This document shows, one piece after another, positions 1-9,192 of a stretch of 64,000 nucleotides of DNA. Positions within the stretch are counted from its first letter, which is position 1. The number at the start of each line of letters is the position of its first letter. The stretch is from the NCBI RefSeq assembly GCF_045062745.1, contig NZ_JBJGED010000006.1:186001-250000 (forward strand), in the 5' to 3' direction. The DNA comes from Paenibacillus_AA sp045062745. Lineage in GTDB: Bacteria; Bacillota; Bacilli; Paenibacillales; NBRC-103111. The position numbers were made by a program, and so were the translations under genes. The notes under the pieces are model-generated. The model saw nothing but the letters and a program-made list of their open reading frames with translations. It did not search any database and had not been told where the DNA came from.

Positions 1-35
1 GCTTCGTCGTGAAGGATGCGCTCAAGATTGTGTAA
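1..35 (+). CDS. 3' end of an unidentified gene (partial)
   Basis: The first bases read as an open frame (FVVKDALKIV then TAA at 33-35) that runs straight into a strong intrinsic terminator. The frame and the terminator suggest the C-terminus of a rightward gene that converges on ndh. Ten residues are too few to name a family. Confidence 0.4.
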   Translation, partial: FVVKDALKIV

Positions 36-36
36 C

Positions 37-73
37 AAAAAAACCGTCCCGGCAGCTATCTGCCGGGGCGGTT
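37..73. terminator. Bidirectional intrinsic terminator between the partial gene and ndh
   Basis: A 14-bp stem (42-55 with 60-73, one G-T pair) has a 4-base loop. A run of seven A before it gives a U tract for leftward transcripts, so it mainly ends the yjlC-ndh transcript. Confidence 0.85.
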
Positions 74-86
74 CTGCATCCAACAC

Positions 87-1265
87 TTAATACGCAAGCG
101 AGAACAAGCCCTCGATGTGCGACAAGTAACGCGCATTGCTCGCTTTCTTCATCAGCGAAGCCGGCGTGCCCTTCAGCTTGATGCCGGACTCGCCGATCGT
201 GCCGATACCGTCCTTGCGGCCGAGGCTCGCGAGCGTACCGGAGAACACCGGGCTGAACGCGTCCATCTTCGCCTCGCGGAACCAGGCCGCGATGTTGCCG
301 CCGACGAGCTCGCCCATTTGCCAAGCCAGCTGTGCCGTTGGCGGGTAGGGGCGGCCTTCCGGTCCGAAGACGACGGCGCAATCGCCGGCCAGGAACACTT
401 CCGGATGCGACACGGATTGCAGGTACTCGTTCACGCTGGCGCGGCCGCGGTTCACTTCAATGCCGCAGTTCGCGACGAGCGAGTGCCCTTGGACGCCGCC
501 GGTCCAGACGAGGGTGTTCGTCTCGATCGTACGGCCGTCCTTCAGGCTGACCGTCGACCCGTTCACTTCGGTAATAGCAAGTCCCGTCAGGAACTCCACG
601 CCGCGCTTCTCGAGGCTCGTCACCGCGCGCTCGATCAGGTCCGGCGAGAAGATCGGCAGGATCGTCGGCATAGCTTCAACCAGATACAGCGAGATGTCGC
701 CGAAGTCTACGCCATATTGACGGCAGATGCCCGGCAGCTCGTCCGCCAGTTCGCCGACCAGCTCTACGCCGGTCAAGCCGCCGCCGCCGATGACGAACGT
801 GGCGTCCGCCTTGTTTTTGGACTTGCTGTAAGCCACAACGCGCTCCTTCACGTGGTTGAACACGCGGTTAGCGTCCGTGACGGACTTCAAGGTCAAGCTG
901 TTCTCTTGCAGCCCCGGAATGCCGAAGTAGTTCGTCTCGCTGCCCAGCGCCAGCACGAGCGCATCGTAGCGGAAGTAGTCGCCGTCTTCCACGACGATTT
1001 TACGGTTCTCGATATCGATCGCTTGCACGTTGCCTACTTTGATTTGGACGCCTTTGCCCTTCAGCAGCTTCTCGAGCGGCAGAGCCACGGCCTTCTCATG
1101 CACGTTGCCGGCGGCCAAGCGGTGCAGCTCGGTAATGATCTGATGGCTCGGTACGCGGTTGATGACGGTAATGTCGGCTTCTTCAACAGAAAGGTTCGCA
1201 CGGGCGGACAAAGCGCTCAGCAAGCCGCCATACCCTGCGCCCAAGATCACGATTTGTTTTTTCAT
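87..1265 (-). CDS. ndh: Type II NADH dehydrogenase (NDH-2)
   Basis: This single-subunit, non-proton-pumping NADH:menaquinone oxidoreductase passes electrons from NADH to the membrane quinone pool. The 392-residue protein has the same length as Bacillus subtilis Ndh. It has an N-terminal FAD-binding Rossmann motif (GAGYGG, about residues 9-14), a second nucleotide-binding motif for NADH (GGGGLTGVELVGE, about 158-170) and a late FAD motif (LAGDCAVV, about 292). The C-terminal part is the usual membrane-associated region. It starts 14 bases after the yjlC homologue with AGGAGGATAAACC before the ATG, so the two are co-transcribed. This is the B. subtilis yjlC-ndh order, where the operon is repressed by Rex, and a Rex-like site lies upstream here. 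The exact quinone and the choice of NADH over NADPH are inferred from the family. Confidence 0.92.
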   Translation of the reverse strand: MKKQIVILGAGYGGLLSALSARANLSVEEADITVINRVPSHQIITELHRLAAGNVHEKAVALPLEKLLKGKGVQIKVGNVQAIDIENRKIVVEDGDYFRYDALVLALGSETNYFGIPGLQENSLTLKSVTDANRVFNHVKERVVAYSKSKNKADATFVIGGGGLTGVELVGELADELPGICRQYGVDFGDISLYLVEAMPTILPIFSPDLIERAVTSLEKRGVEFLTGLAITEVNGSTVSLKDGRTIETNTLVWTGGVQGHSLVANCGIEVNRGRASVNEYLQSVSHPEVFLAGDCAVVFGPEGRPYPPTAQLAWQMGELVGGNIAAWFREAKMDAFSPVFSGTLASLGRKDGIGTIGESGIKLKGTPASLMKKASNARYLSHIEGLFSLAY

Positions 1266-1279
1266 GGTTTATCCTCCTA

Positions 1280-1717
1280 TTAGTCCTGCTGCTGCTTACG
1301 CTCGCCCAGAATGTCCAGGTAAGCTTGAGAGAACCGCAGCATCCGCTGCAGCTCGGGATCCTTCAGCAGCTTCAGCATGCCGAACAAGCCGATCGTGGCG
1401 TCGGATTGGTCCGCGCGATCGCTAGCTTCGATAGCGGCAGACGCATATCCCTTTACCTTCTCTTGGATCGGCTCCACGACTTCCTTCAGCCCGCCGACCA
1501 TGTCTTGGATCAGTACGCGGTCCGCGGCCACTTTGCTGGCCAGGTCGTACATCTTCGTGAGCAGCGTCGTCATCTCGGCCAGCTTGGGCAGCTGCTCGAC
1601 GAGCACCGTCAGAGCTTCTTGCAGCTCGGGCTTGAGCAGCTGATCCAGCACATCCGGCTTGACTCCATTTGCTGCCACAGGGGTTTCTTGATCCACGTTT
1701 TGTACAGTTACCGACAT
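1280..1717 (-). CDS. yjlC: DUF1641 protein, YjlC homologue
   Basis: This 145-residue, mostly helical protein belongs to the DUF1641 family, whose members lie next to ndh or formate dehydrogenase genes. No catalytic motif is visible. Conserved-looking parts are the helical LLKPELQEALTVLVEQLPKLAEM stretch in the first half and DATIGLFGMLKLLKDPELQR near the end. The start was placed at the ATG at 1717 because it follows a strong AAGGAGG; an in-frame extension to 1909 would run back through the promoter and Rex-like site. It is first in the operon with ndh. Its role is unknown; the fixed gene order suggests it supports or tunes the NADH dehydrogenase. Confidence 0.85.
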   Translation of the reverse strand: MSVTVQNVDQETPVAANGVKPDVLDQLLKPELQEALTVLVEQLPKLAEMTTLLTKMYDLASKVAADRVLIQDMVGGLKEVVEPIQEKVKGYASAAIEASDRADQSDATIGLFGMLKLLKDPELQRMLRFSQAYLDILGERKQQQD

Positions 1718-1865
1718 TTCATCGTTCCTCCTTAGTGCATGGATGTTTGTCAGCGTTGCAGCGAACACTTGCAGCCAAATTTTCGTTCTCCTGGGGGGCC
1801 GAAAATTGCGGTTGCGGGGAAGCATCCGAAATTTTTGAAAGGACGTATGGGTTTTCCTGCCAACT

Positions 1866-1883
1866 ACGTGAAAAACTTCACAA
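1866..1883 (-). promoter_or_regulatory. Rex-like operator (NADH-sensing repressor site)
   Basis: The 18-bp site read leftward is TTGTGAAGTTTTTCACGT. It has one complete half of the Rex consensus (TTGTGAA-N4-TTCACAA) and 5 of 7 bases of the other. It lies in the untranslated leader of yjlC-ndh, about 150 bases before the yjlC start and roughly +20 to +37 from the predicted transcription start, where a bound repressor would block elongation or initiation. Confidence 0.75.
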
Positions 1884-1909
1884 GTCATCTCAAAAACTGC
1901 TGTCGACAC

Positions 1910-1939
1910 ATTATGTTATATTCTATACCTTTCCGACAA
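1910..1939 (-). promoter_or_regulatory. Predicted promoter of yjlC-ndh
   Basis: Leftward -35 TTGTCG (1934-1939) and -10 CATAAT (1910-1915) are separated by 18 bp. The predicted start is near 1903. Apart from this promoter and the Rex-like site, the 363-base gap from 1718 to 2080 shows no gene. Confidence 0.55.
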
Positions 1940-2080
1940 ATCTCGCATTGGTTTTTTCAAAACTAGCCTAAGATTATTTTAATCACCGTGAAAACATTTA
2001 TGTATCGGTCGGAGGCTTCGCTCCATCGGCTTAAGCCCCCCTTATTCTCCCCCAAAATGTCCGGCTCCACTCTATGTCCG

Positions 2081-5000
2081 CTAGACTACTTGCATTTTCA
2101 CGCAATTGCGCCCATCCGCCTTGGCCCCATACAGCGCCTCGTCCGCCAGCTTGTAGATCGTATCCTCGCTGAGGAGCGTGACCTCGTCCCGGATAACGGC
2201 CAGGCCTACGGATACCGTTACATACGGGCTATGGTCGCTTTGCTCGTGCCGGATGCGCAGTTCCTCGATGCTCCGTCTGATTTTCTCCGCGAAGCCGTAC
2301 GATTGCTCGGGCGTCGCCCCGGAGAACAGAATGCCGAACTCCTCACCGCCCAAGCGAAACGCGAAGTCCGTCGCCCGCCGAAGCTGCGCGTTTATCGTCT
2401 CTCCGATCGTGACCAGCACTTGATCCCCTTCGAAGTGGCCGTACGTATCGTTATAGCGTTTATAATAATCGATATCGAGCAAAATAAACGACAAGCTGTC
2501 CCGATTGCGCGCCGATCGCTTCACCTCTCTACGGAACACGTCCTTGAAATGCCTCCGGTTGTACAAGCCCGTCAGGTCGTCCGTCACCGAATGCTGCTCG
2601 ATGCGCTTCTTATCCGTAATGTTATGGCCGATGAATGTATACCCGGTCACCCAGCCTTGCTCGATCGTCGGCTCCATCGCCATGTCGAGCCATAAGACAC
2701 TTCCGTCCACCGTCCGTTGCACCAGCTCTCCTCTCCAGCCGGATTCGGCGGCCGCCCGGTTCAGCCGGAACTCCGCCAACCCTCCGTCGATCGCATCGGT
2801 CGCCTGCAGCAATGAATGGCTTCGGCCGATCAGCTCTTCCTTGCGGTAACCGGTACTCTGGCAAAATTCCTCGCTCACGTCGGTCACAATCCCGTTCACG
2901 TCGATCATCAAGCTCATGACGTTTTTGTCTACGATATCGATGTACTTGTTCAATTGCTGGTTCTTAAAGGCCAGCTCCTCCGTCCGTTCCGCCACCAGCC
3001 GTTCCAGATTCGAATACAGGCTGGCGTTCTCCAGCGAATACACCATCTCTCTCGACAACAGGTCGATCATCTTGAGCCGTTCCTTCGTGAAGGCACCCGC
3101 CACCAGGTTGTTCTCCAGGTAGATGATGGCCGTCACCTGCTGCTGGTTCATGAGCGGCATGCAGAGAAGCGACTTCGGCTTATGGCGAGCCAAGTAAGCG
3201 TCATGCCGGTACATCGCCTCTTTGACCGCGTCGTCGCAGATCAGCGTCTCCTTGCGCTCCGCAACCGTGTCGATCAGCGTCTTGGGGTACGGGGCGGTCG
3301 CCGCGTTATCGTGCTTCCTAACGGTGATGCTGTCCGTCTCCGGATCGTATTCCCCTTCCACAATCGTCGTAGAAGAGGACTTCATAACGATGCAGCCCCG
3401 CTGCGCTCCGGCATTGATGATGACAATCTCCATCAGGGCGTCGAGCAGCGGATCGAGGCCGATTTCCTTGGAGATCGCCTGGGATGCCGCCAGAATCGCA
3501 TGGACGTCCAGATTCTCGGACGTAGCCGCCGAAGCCGATTCCGCTGGGGCCGCCATCCGATACGCGAGCTTGTGCCGCTCCCCGTAGCGTTGCTCTAACT
3601 GCTGCACCTTCCCTTTGGCACCCCAGACCGAGTAATAATACACCGCCTGCCTGAAAAAGTACGCCGCCACCTCGCTATGCTTGCGCCCCGCGTAGTATTT
3701 GCCGGCCAGCTCGTGGGCCAACGCTTTGTAGCGGATGAAGCCGCCTTGGTTGCTCGACTGCACCGCCCGGTTGTAGCAAGCGTCGGCCGTCTCGTAGTCG
3801 CCCCGGATGCGGGCCCGTTCCGCCTGCATGAGCAGATGCTGCGTCCCGAACGTGTCCGGATTGTGCCGCGCCCACTTGCGCATGCGGTTATATTCGGTCC
3901 GCATGCGCCGCCGCGCCCGCCATTTCGACAGCCCGCTCATACGGTCACAGCTTGTGGCCAAGCTTAAGTACGTATATAGAGAGAATTGTTCCATGAACGC
4001 CGAGCCGGCCAGGGTTCCGATGTAGTCGTAGCTCTTGTCGATATAGGCGAGCGCCTCTTCGTGCTTCTCGAACGTGAACAAGAGTTGGATTTTGACTACA
4101 TAATAGATGGCGATCCCCGAGAAATACTTCGCTTCCGTCAGCTGCCCGAGGAATTCCGCCTCCCGGAAAGTAGCGTCGTCCAGGATGAGCGGGTCGCCCA
4201 GCTCGCCTGACAGCGCCCGGAACATCTGCCTTGAGAGCTTGGCCGTCCATAGCGACTCCTTGTACTGGGTATTCTCGATCATCGAGATCGACCAGACGCT
4301 CTCTTGCAAGTAACGTTCAATCGGCATGGAAGGGTTCCACAGATGGCGGTAATAGCAGGCGTGAGCGAGATACAGCAAATCCCCCGATTTCTGGCTCGAC
4401 TCGATCGCCCGCCCATACCACTCCTCGAGCGTGTTCCACGATTCGCTCCAGCTGTGCGCGAACAGCGTATAGAGGACGAGCACGAGGCTGCGCCATTGAA
4501 GGTCGCCGAATCGCTCGTTGATGCGAACGGCGAGCCGTCCGAAGTCGCGGGCGCCCGCCAGGTCGCCTAGGCCGGACAGCAGAATCGCATAGCCGATGTA
4601 GGCGCCGGCCGATTCCGGCCCGTTCCCGTGCTTGGCGGACAAATACGCTTTCTTCAGCACGACCCAGGCGAACAAATTTTTCTCGCCGGAGATGAACGCC
4701 GGCGGGATGAAGCCGACGAGCAGCCGCATGATCAGCTTCAGGCGCTTGTCCTGCATCGTCGGGCTCTCCAGCAGCTCTTCGGTCGTACGGCCTCTCAGGC
4801 TCCACTTGAGCTTCGACAGCTCCCCCAGCACCGCAGCGAATCCGACCCGCTCGGGAACGCGGAGCCCCAAGCTTCGGAGTCCGAGCTTGCCCGCCTCGAG
4901 CGATCGTTTCATCAGCCCCAGGTACGTGTAATGGTTGGCTTGCATTTCATAGATCGCCGCCAGCTCCAGCGGCTCGTCAAGGAATTGCAGGAGCTGCTCG

Positions 5001-7459
5001 CACGCGGCCTCCGCCTTCTCCACCCGGTGCGTCAGATAGCTGCATTCGGCGTACATGCGGTAGAGCTCGAGCGTCTGCGGAAAGCTCACTTGCCAAGCAT
5101 CCGGCGGGAGCATGCGGAGGGCGACCTCGAGGAATTCAAAGGCGGTCTCGTAGCCGAACCCTTCCTTCGCCTTCTTGGCCGCCTTCCGGTTCACTTCTAT
5201 CAGTTTATCAATTTCATCCTCTCCGGAGATGAACTCCAAGCCTTTGTTCAGGTTGCTCGCGATCTCGATGATCTTGTCCTCCGCCTCGCGGGGCGGCAGG
5301 TGCTCGAGCAGCAGCCAGCCGATCCGCAGATGCAGCCGCCTGCGCGCGGCCGGCTCGATCAGCTGGTACAGCGCCTGCTGGAGCTTGTCATGCTGGAAGG
5401 CGAACTGCAGCTCCAGGCTGCCGAAGTCCGCCTGCGGCTCCTCATGCATGCCGGCCAGCACGTGGTAGTTCGGATGCAGGGGCACGATCACGTCCTCCTG
5501 CACGCCCCGGATGAGCGAGTGAGCCAGGCTGCGGCTGTCGCCCTCGCTGACAAGCGACAGCATCTTCCAATCGAACAGCGTTCCGATGGAGGCGCTGAGG
5601 CTGAGGATGAGCTGCGCTTCTTCCGGCAGCGTCCGGATTTTCCGCACGAGGAGGCTCACGTCCCCCTCGCCCCAGGTCAATTCCCGCAGCTTCGCCTTGT
5701 CCAAGCGCCACGACATGTGCCGTTCGTCGAAGCTGACCGCCCCTTGCCGATGCAAATCCTTCAGCATCTCGCTCACGAAGAGTGGATTACCCCGCGTCTT
5801 GAGGTGCACCACCTTCCCCAGCTCCCCCGTCCACTCCGGCGAAGAGCCGACGGCATCCTGGATCAGGCGGCGAATCGCCTCCTCGCTGAGCGGTGCCGGG
5901 CGGATCGTGAGCACTTCCTTGCGCTTCTCCAGCTGCGTGAGAGCGGGGAGAAACGGATGGTCCGGCGTGATCTCCGCGTCCCGGTACGCCCCGATCACGA
6001 GCAGCGTGCCCAAGCCGGCGGCTCCGGCGAGCTTGTCGAGCAGCTGGATGCTGGACCGGTCCGCCCACTGCCAGTCGTCGAGGAACAGCACGAGAGGCGT
6101 TTCGCCGCGGGTCAAGCCCTCGATGAATAGCTCGAACGTCATGAAGAACCGGTTCGTCTCCTCGGCCGGGTTCAGCGGCTCGAGGGCAGGCCTCTCTCCG
6201 ATCAGCGTCTGCAGCTCGGGGATCAAGTTCGCGAGCAGCGAAGCGTTGTGGCCCAGCCGGTCCGAGAGCGACTCCCGAATCGGTGCGAGCTCATCGGCGT
6301 CTCCGTTCAACAGCTGGGCCACCAGGCTGCGGAACGCCTGGATCCAGGCGCTGAAGGGCAGGTTCTGGTTGTACTGATCGAACTTCCCCTGGATGAAGTA
6401 GCCGTGTTCCTGACTGACGAAGCCATGCAGCTCCTGAACGAGCGCGGTCTTGCCGATGCCGGCCTCTCCGGCGATCAAGACGAGCCGTCCCCGCTCGCGG
6501 TCCGCGCCGCTGCCTAGCGACCGTACGACCGCCTGAAGCCCGGCCAGCTCCTGTTCGCGGCCGTACAGCTTCTGGGGCAAGCGGAACAGGCGGAGCCGGT
6601 CCTCCTCGCCCATCTGGAAGGCGTCCTGGCCGTTCCTGCATTTGCGCAGATCCGCCAGGATCCCGTAGGCGGTCCGGTACCGGTCTTCCGGCGCTTTTTC
6701 CAACAGCTTCATGATCAAATCGGATAACGGTCGCGGGACTTCATCCGGTCTTAATTCGTGGGGGGGAACGGGCTGCTTCGCAATAATCGCATAGAGCTGC
6801 TCCGTAACGGTCTCGGCCTCATGGGGGCAGGTGCCCGTGAACAGCTCATAGAACAGGACGCCGAGCGAGTAGAAGTCCGACCTGTAATCGATCGAGCGGT
6901 TGATTCGGCCGGTCTGTTCCGGCGAGATGTAGGGCAGCGTCCCTTCCAGATGACCTGCGTTGCGGAACGCCTTCTTCTCCTGCACATGCTTGACCGCGAG
7001 CGCCAGATCCGTGAGTTGTACGGTCTCCGTCTCCATGTTGTACAGCAGCGCCGCGGGGTTCAGATTGCGGTGGATCACTTGCTGGTCGTGCAGCGCGCCC
7101 ACGCACTCCACGATTCGCTCCGCCAGGCGCATGCGGGCCTCATACGAGAGCGTCTTTTCCTCCATCAGCACGGACAAGGGCTGGCCTCCGCGATCCTCGA
7201 GCACCATCAGGAACAGCCCGCCCAGCTCTTCCAGCCGAACGGGCCGGGGAACGCTTCCGACCTTGGGACTCAGCTCGGCGAACAGGTTGAACTCCCGCTT
7301 GTACTGCATGATCGCTTCGTAAGAGGACCATTCCGTCCTCAGGGCCTTGACGAGAATCGGCTGCGGCTGCGCTCCCGAGCGGTCGTCGCACCGGTATACG
7401 ATCTGGCCGCCCTTCTCCAAGATGATCTGTCCAACTTCGTAATTCGAACCTCTCAGCAT
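2081..7459 (-). CDS. Pseudokinase-AAA ATPase-TPR-GAF-PAS-GGDEF protein, predicted diguanylate cyclase
   Basis: A 1792-residue cytoplasmic signalling protein. An N-terminal Ser/Thr-kinase-like domain (about 1-270) is followed by an AAA_16-type ATPase (Walker A GEAGIGKTA near 331), a long TPR-like helical region (about 600-1290), GAF (about 1310-1470), PAS (about 1510-1620) and a C-terminal GGDEF domain. The cyclase looks active: it has GGEEF near 1706 and an intact inhibitory-site RATD five residues before it. The kinase domain looks dead: its catalytic loop reads HRNLNP instead of HRDLKP and the DFG position reads DLA. The layout matches large kinase/ATPase sensor proteins that usually end in a histidine kinase, here replaced by a cyclase. 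It lies 20 bases after the membrane protein gene, so both are probably co-transcribed. The input signal is unknown. Confidence 0.88.
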   Translation of the reverse strand: MLRGSNYEVGQIILEKGGQIVYRCDDRSGAQPQPILVKALRTEWSSYEAIMQYKREFNLFAELSPKVGSVPRPVRLEELGGLFLMVLEDRGGQPLSVLMEEKTLSYEARMRLAERIVECVGALHDQQVIHRNLNPAALLYNMETETVQLTDLALAVKHVQEKKAFRNAGHLEGTLPYISPEQTGRINRSIDYRSDFYSLGVLFYELFTGTCPHEAETVTEQLYAIIAKQPVPPHELRPDEVPRPLSDLIMKLLEKAPEDRYRTAYGILADLRKCRNGQDAFQMGEEDRLRLFRLPQKLYGREQELAGLQAVVRSLGSGADRERGRLVLIAGEAGIGKTALVQELHGFVSQEHGYFIQGKFDQYNQNLPFSAWIQAFRSLVAQLLNGDADELAPIRESLSDRLGHNASLLANLIPELQTLIGERPALEPLNPAEETNRFFMTFELFIEGLTRGETPLVLFLDDWQWADRSSIQLLDKLAGAAGLGTLLVIGAYRDAEITPDHPFLPALTQLEKRKEVLTIRPAPLSEEAIRRLIQDAVGSSPEWTGELGKVVHLKTRGNPLFVSEMLKDLHRQGAVSFDERHMSWRLDKAKLRELTWGEGDVSLLVRKIRTLPEEAQLILSLSASIGTLFDWKMLSLVSEGDSRSLAHSLIRGVQEDVIVPLHPNYHVLAGMHEEPQADFGSLELQFAFQHDKLQQALYQLIEPAARRRLHLRIGWLLLEHLPPREAEDKIIEIASNLNKGLEFISGEDEIDKLIEVNRKAAKKAKEGFGYETAFEFLEVALRMLPPDAWQVSFPQTLELYRMYAECSYLTHRVEKAEAACEQLLQFLDEPLELAAIYEMQANHYTYLGLMKRSLEAGKLGLRSLGLRVPERVGFAAVLGELSKLKWSLRGRTTEELLESPTMQDKRLKLIMRLLVGFIPPAFISGEKNLFAWVVLKKAYLSAKHGNGPESAGAYIGYAILLSGLGDLAGARDFGRLAVRINERFGDLQWRSLVLVLYTLFAHSWSESWNTLEEWYGRAIESSQKSGDLLYLAHACYYRHLWNPSMPIERYLQESVWSISMIENTQYKESLWTAKLSRQMFRALSGELGDPLILDDATFREAEFLGQLTEAKYFSGIAIYYVVKIQLLFTFEKHEEALAYIDKSYDYIGTLAGSAFMEQFSLYTYLSLATSCDRMSGLSKWRARRRMRTEYNRMRKWARHNPDTFGTQHLLMQAERARIRGDYETADACYNRAVQSSNQGGFIRYKALAHELAGKYYAGRKHSEVAAYFFRQAVYYYSVWGAKGKVQQLEQRYGERHKLAYRMAAPAESASAATSENLDVHAILAASQAISKEIGLDPLLDALMEIVIINAGAQRGCIVMKSSSTTIVEGEYDPETDSITVRKHDNAATAPYPKTLIDTVAERKETLICDDAVKEAMYRHDAYLARHKPKSLLCMPLMNQQQVTAIIYLENNLVAGAFTKERLKMIDLLSREMVYSLENASLYSNLERLVAERTEELAFKNQQLNKYIDIVDKNVMSLMIDVNGIVTDVSEEFCQSTGYRKEELIGRSHSLLQATDAIDGGLAEFRLNRAAAESGWRGELVQRTVDGSVLWLDMAMEPTIEQGWVTGYTFIGHNITDKKRIEQHSVTDDLTGLYNRRHFKDVFRREVKRSARNRDSLSFILLDIDYYKRYNDTYGHFEGDQVLVTIGETINAQLRRATDFAFRLGGEEFGILFSGATPEQSYGFAEKIRRSIEELRIRHEQSDHSPYVTVSVGLAVIRDEVTLLSEDTIYKLADEALYGAKADGRNCVKMQVV

Positions 7460-7479
7460 GCCAAGGGCCCCTTTATTCG

Positions 7480-8757
7480 TTAATCCTCGCGTCTTGCGTC
7501 TCGCAGCTCAAAGCCGGGATCGTACTTGAACACATAAGCCCCGGTCAGCCAAATCACCCAGCAGTTGACCCCGAAGAACAAATACCCGTAATAGCCGAGA
7601 ATCGGCATTTCCGAGTAAATATGAATTTTGTCCAAGTACGGCACCGAGTATTTCCAATAGTTCGGGTTCGTCGGCACGCTGTCATGGAACCATTCGCTAC
7701 CGAAGTTCCACATCTCCCAGAAAAAACCGTTGAACAATGTGGCGATAGCGATCAAGAGCAGCCGCGACCAATTGCCGCGCCCGAGCGGCGTGAACGGCGT
7801 CCAGTACCCGAGAAGCCCCATGGCGGCCGACAGCAGCGGGATCAGCGCCACCCACAGCACCCAGAACAGTTCGAACGGCCAGTAGCCCATCCCGAACGCC
7901 AGTGCCAGGCCGACCGCGTAGAAGACGATCAGCATCGGCCGGTTGGCCGTCAGCTTCGGACCGTAGCTATACCGATCACGGAAGAATGACAAGGTCTGGA
8001 GCAGCAAGTACCACTCGATGATGGCGGGCAGTACGGTTGTATAGGAAAGGGAGAACCAGAAGATGTTGCCGAAGTTGGTGAAAATGTGCTCGTTCGGGTA
8101 ATACCAGTTCTCCATCACGAAGAAGTTCAAATATTCGATCGCAAACCAGCTGAAGCAAGAGACGACGGCAAGCAGCTTCATGGTGTTAGGCTTGGAGGAG
8201 AGGAGCGAGATGCCGGCGTTGCGCTTGTAGACGAATCCGTCGAGGATCAGGATGAACGACCACCAGAGCGGAACGAAGGTATAGTGCTCGAGCGAGTTGA
8301 TGGCCCGGCTCCATGTGAGAAACCAACTGATGGCGAGCACGGGCAGGCTCCACCAGAACCAGAGCGGATAGCCGGTTGAGGCGGAAGGGGTTAGCTTGGC
8401 CTTGCGGGCGATGGCGGATGCGGTCGCGGCAGTGCTGGCGCTGGCGGTCTCCAGACGGGCTAACGCTTGCGGGGAGGCCGCAGCATGCACCGGGACCGGT
8501 ACGCTGTCCATCCGGGACACAGTACGGGTCTTCTTGAAGCCGAAACAGCTCGGGAACAGCAGGAACACGGCGATGAACAGCCCGACCAGGCAGGCGAGGA
8601 AGAAATAAGTGGCGTTGAACCCGGGATCCTGCACCGCCTCCTGTGCCGGAAATTCCCCGTATCCGGGCGGCAGCCCGCCCCACTTCAGGAGGCTCCCCGC
8701 CAGGGGCAAGAGGAATATTAGGCTGAATGTCAGGATCAGAAAGATCGTTTTCTTCAT
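7480..8757 (-). CDS. Multi-pass membrane protein of unknown function
   Basis: A 425-residue integral membrane protein. It begins with a hydrophobic segment (about 4-24) and a short extracytoplasmic part, then a second helix (about 51-68), a cytoplasmic stretch rich in Ala, Ser and Lys (about 72-125), and about eight further hydrophobic segments rich in Trp, Tyr and Phe. I do not recognise the family. The start is supported by AAGGAG ten bases before the ATG. It is the first gene of a two-gene operon with the giant GGDEF protein (gap of 20 bases), so it may be the membrane partner of that sensor; this is inferred from position only. Confidence 0.75.
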   Translation of the reverse strand: MKKTIFLILTFSLIFLLPLAGSLLKWGGLPPGYGEFPAQEAVQDPGFNATYFFLACLVGLFIAVFLLFPSCFGFKKTRTVSRMDSVPVPVHAAASPQALARLETASASTAATASAIARKAKLTPSASTGYPLWFWWSLPVLAISWFLTWSRAINSLEHYTFVPLWWSFILILDGFVYKRNAGISLLSSKPNTMKLLAVVSCFSWFAIEYLNFFVMENWYYPNEHIFTNFGNIFWFSLSYTTVLPAIIEWYLLLQTLSFFRDRYSYGPKLTANRPMLIVFYAVGLALAFGMGYWPFELFWVLWVALIPLLSAAMGLLGYWTPFTPLGRGNWSRLLLIAIATLFNGFFWEMWNFGSEWFHDSVPTNPNYWKYSVPYLDKIHIYSEMPILGYYGYLFFGVNCWVIWLTGAYVFKYDPGFELRDARRED

Positions 8758-8944
8758 TGGGAACTTTGCTCCTTGGGTCCTATTCCATAAGAATCATTTA
8801 CCCCTTAGATATTCGGCAATATATGACAATCCCCTCTTTTTTCGCCGGTTCCCGGAATGTTAATTTCACCTGAAGCGGTGTCCGGTTTGAGGCCGCTTTC
8901 GTGGTCTCTGAGCACGGAGCCGCACACCCTCTGGCACCACATGT

Positions 8945-8966
8945 AAAGCAATTTTTCTACTTTACA
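8945..8966. repeat. 22-bp repeat, copy 1
   Basis: This AT-rich unit starts AAAGCAATTTTT and ends CTTTACA. With the preceding GT it forms the palindrome GTAAAG-N11-CTTTAC. It matches copy 2 at all but two positions. Confidence 0.6.
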
Positions 8967-8995
8967 GCTCTATCCACCGCCCTCTCCCGCGCTCC

Positions 8996-9017
8996 AAAGT
9001 AATTTTTCTGCTTTACA
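8996..9017. repeat. 22-bp repeat, copy 2
   Basis: Direct repeat of 8945-8966 with two mismatches, 51 bases further on, in the gap between the divergent membrane-protein and hflX transcripts. It could be a pair of operator sites or a dispersed intergenic repeat. Confidence 0.6.
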
Positions 9018-9093
9018 AAGTCGCATACCCTCTTTCGCCTCCATACAACACACATATACTTAAACTTTCCGCTCGTGCCGTCCCGTCTCCCGG

Positions 9094-9122
9094 TTGCTCC
9101 CTGGGATGCGGCGTGATATACT
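9094..9122 (+). promoter_or_regulatory. Promoter of the hflX leader
   Basis: -35 TTGCTC (9094-9099), a 17-bp spacer and -10 TATACT (9117-9122). The predicted start is near 9129, about 340 bases before hflX. Confidence 0.65.
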
Positions 9123-9153
9123 TGTGGTACTTTTTAGGAACGGAGGGTTGCGT

Positions 9154-9192
9154 GTGATAAACTCTATCCGAGTTCGCACTTTGCGCGCTTAA
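9154..9192 (+). CDS. Leader peptide MINSIRVRTLRA upstream of hflX
   Basis: A GTG start lies six bases after GGAGGG (9142-9147) and encodes 12 residues before TAA. The peptide resembles the start of the ErmD leader (MTHSMRLR) in spacing and in the Arg-x-Arg motif at positions 6-8. Arg/Lys-x-Arg/Lys motifs are known macrolide arrest sites. I infer that macrolide-bound ribosomes stall here and change folding of the downstream leader so that hflX is transcribed. The peptide itself probably has no other function. Confidence 0.65.
   Translation: MINSIRVRTLRA

Noticed and set aside
4628..6130. 500-codon rightward open frame inside the giant GGDEF protein gene
   Set aside because: It is antisense to a protein with clear domains, has no ribosome binding site or recognisable motif, and is expected by chance at this GC content.
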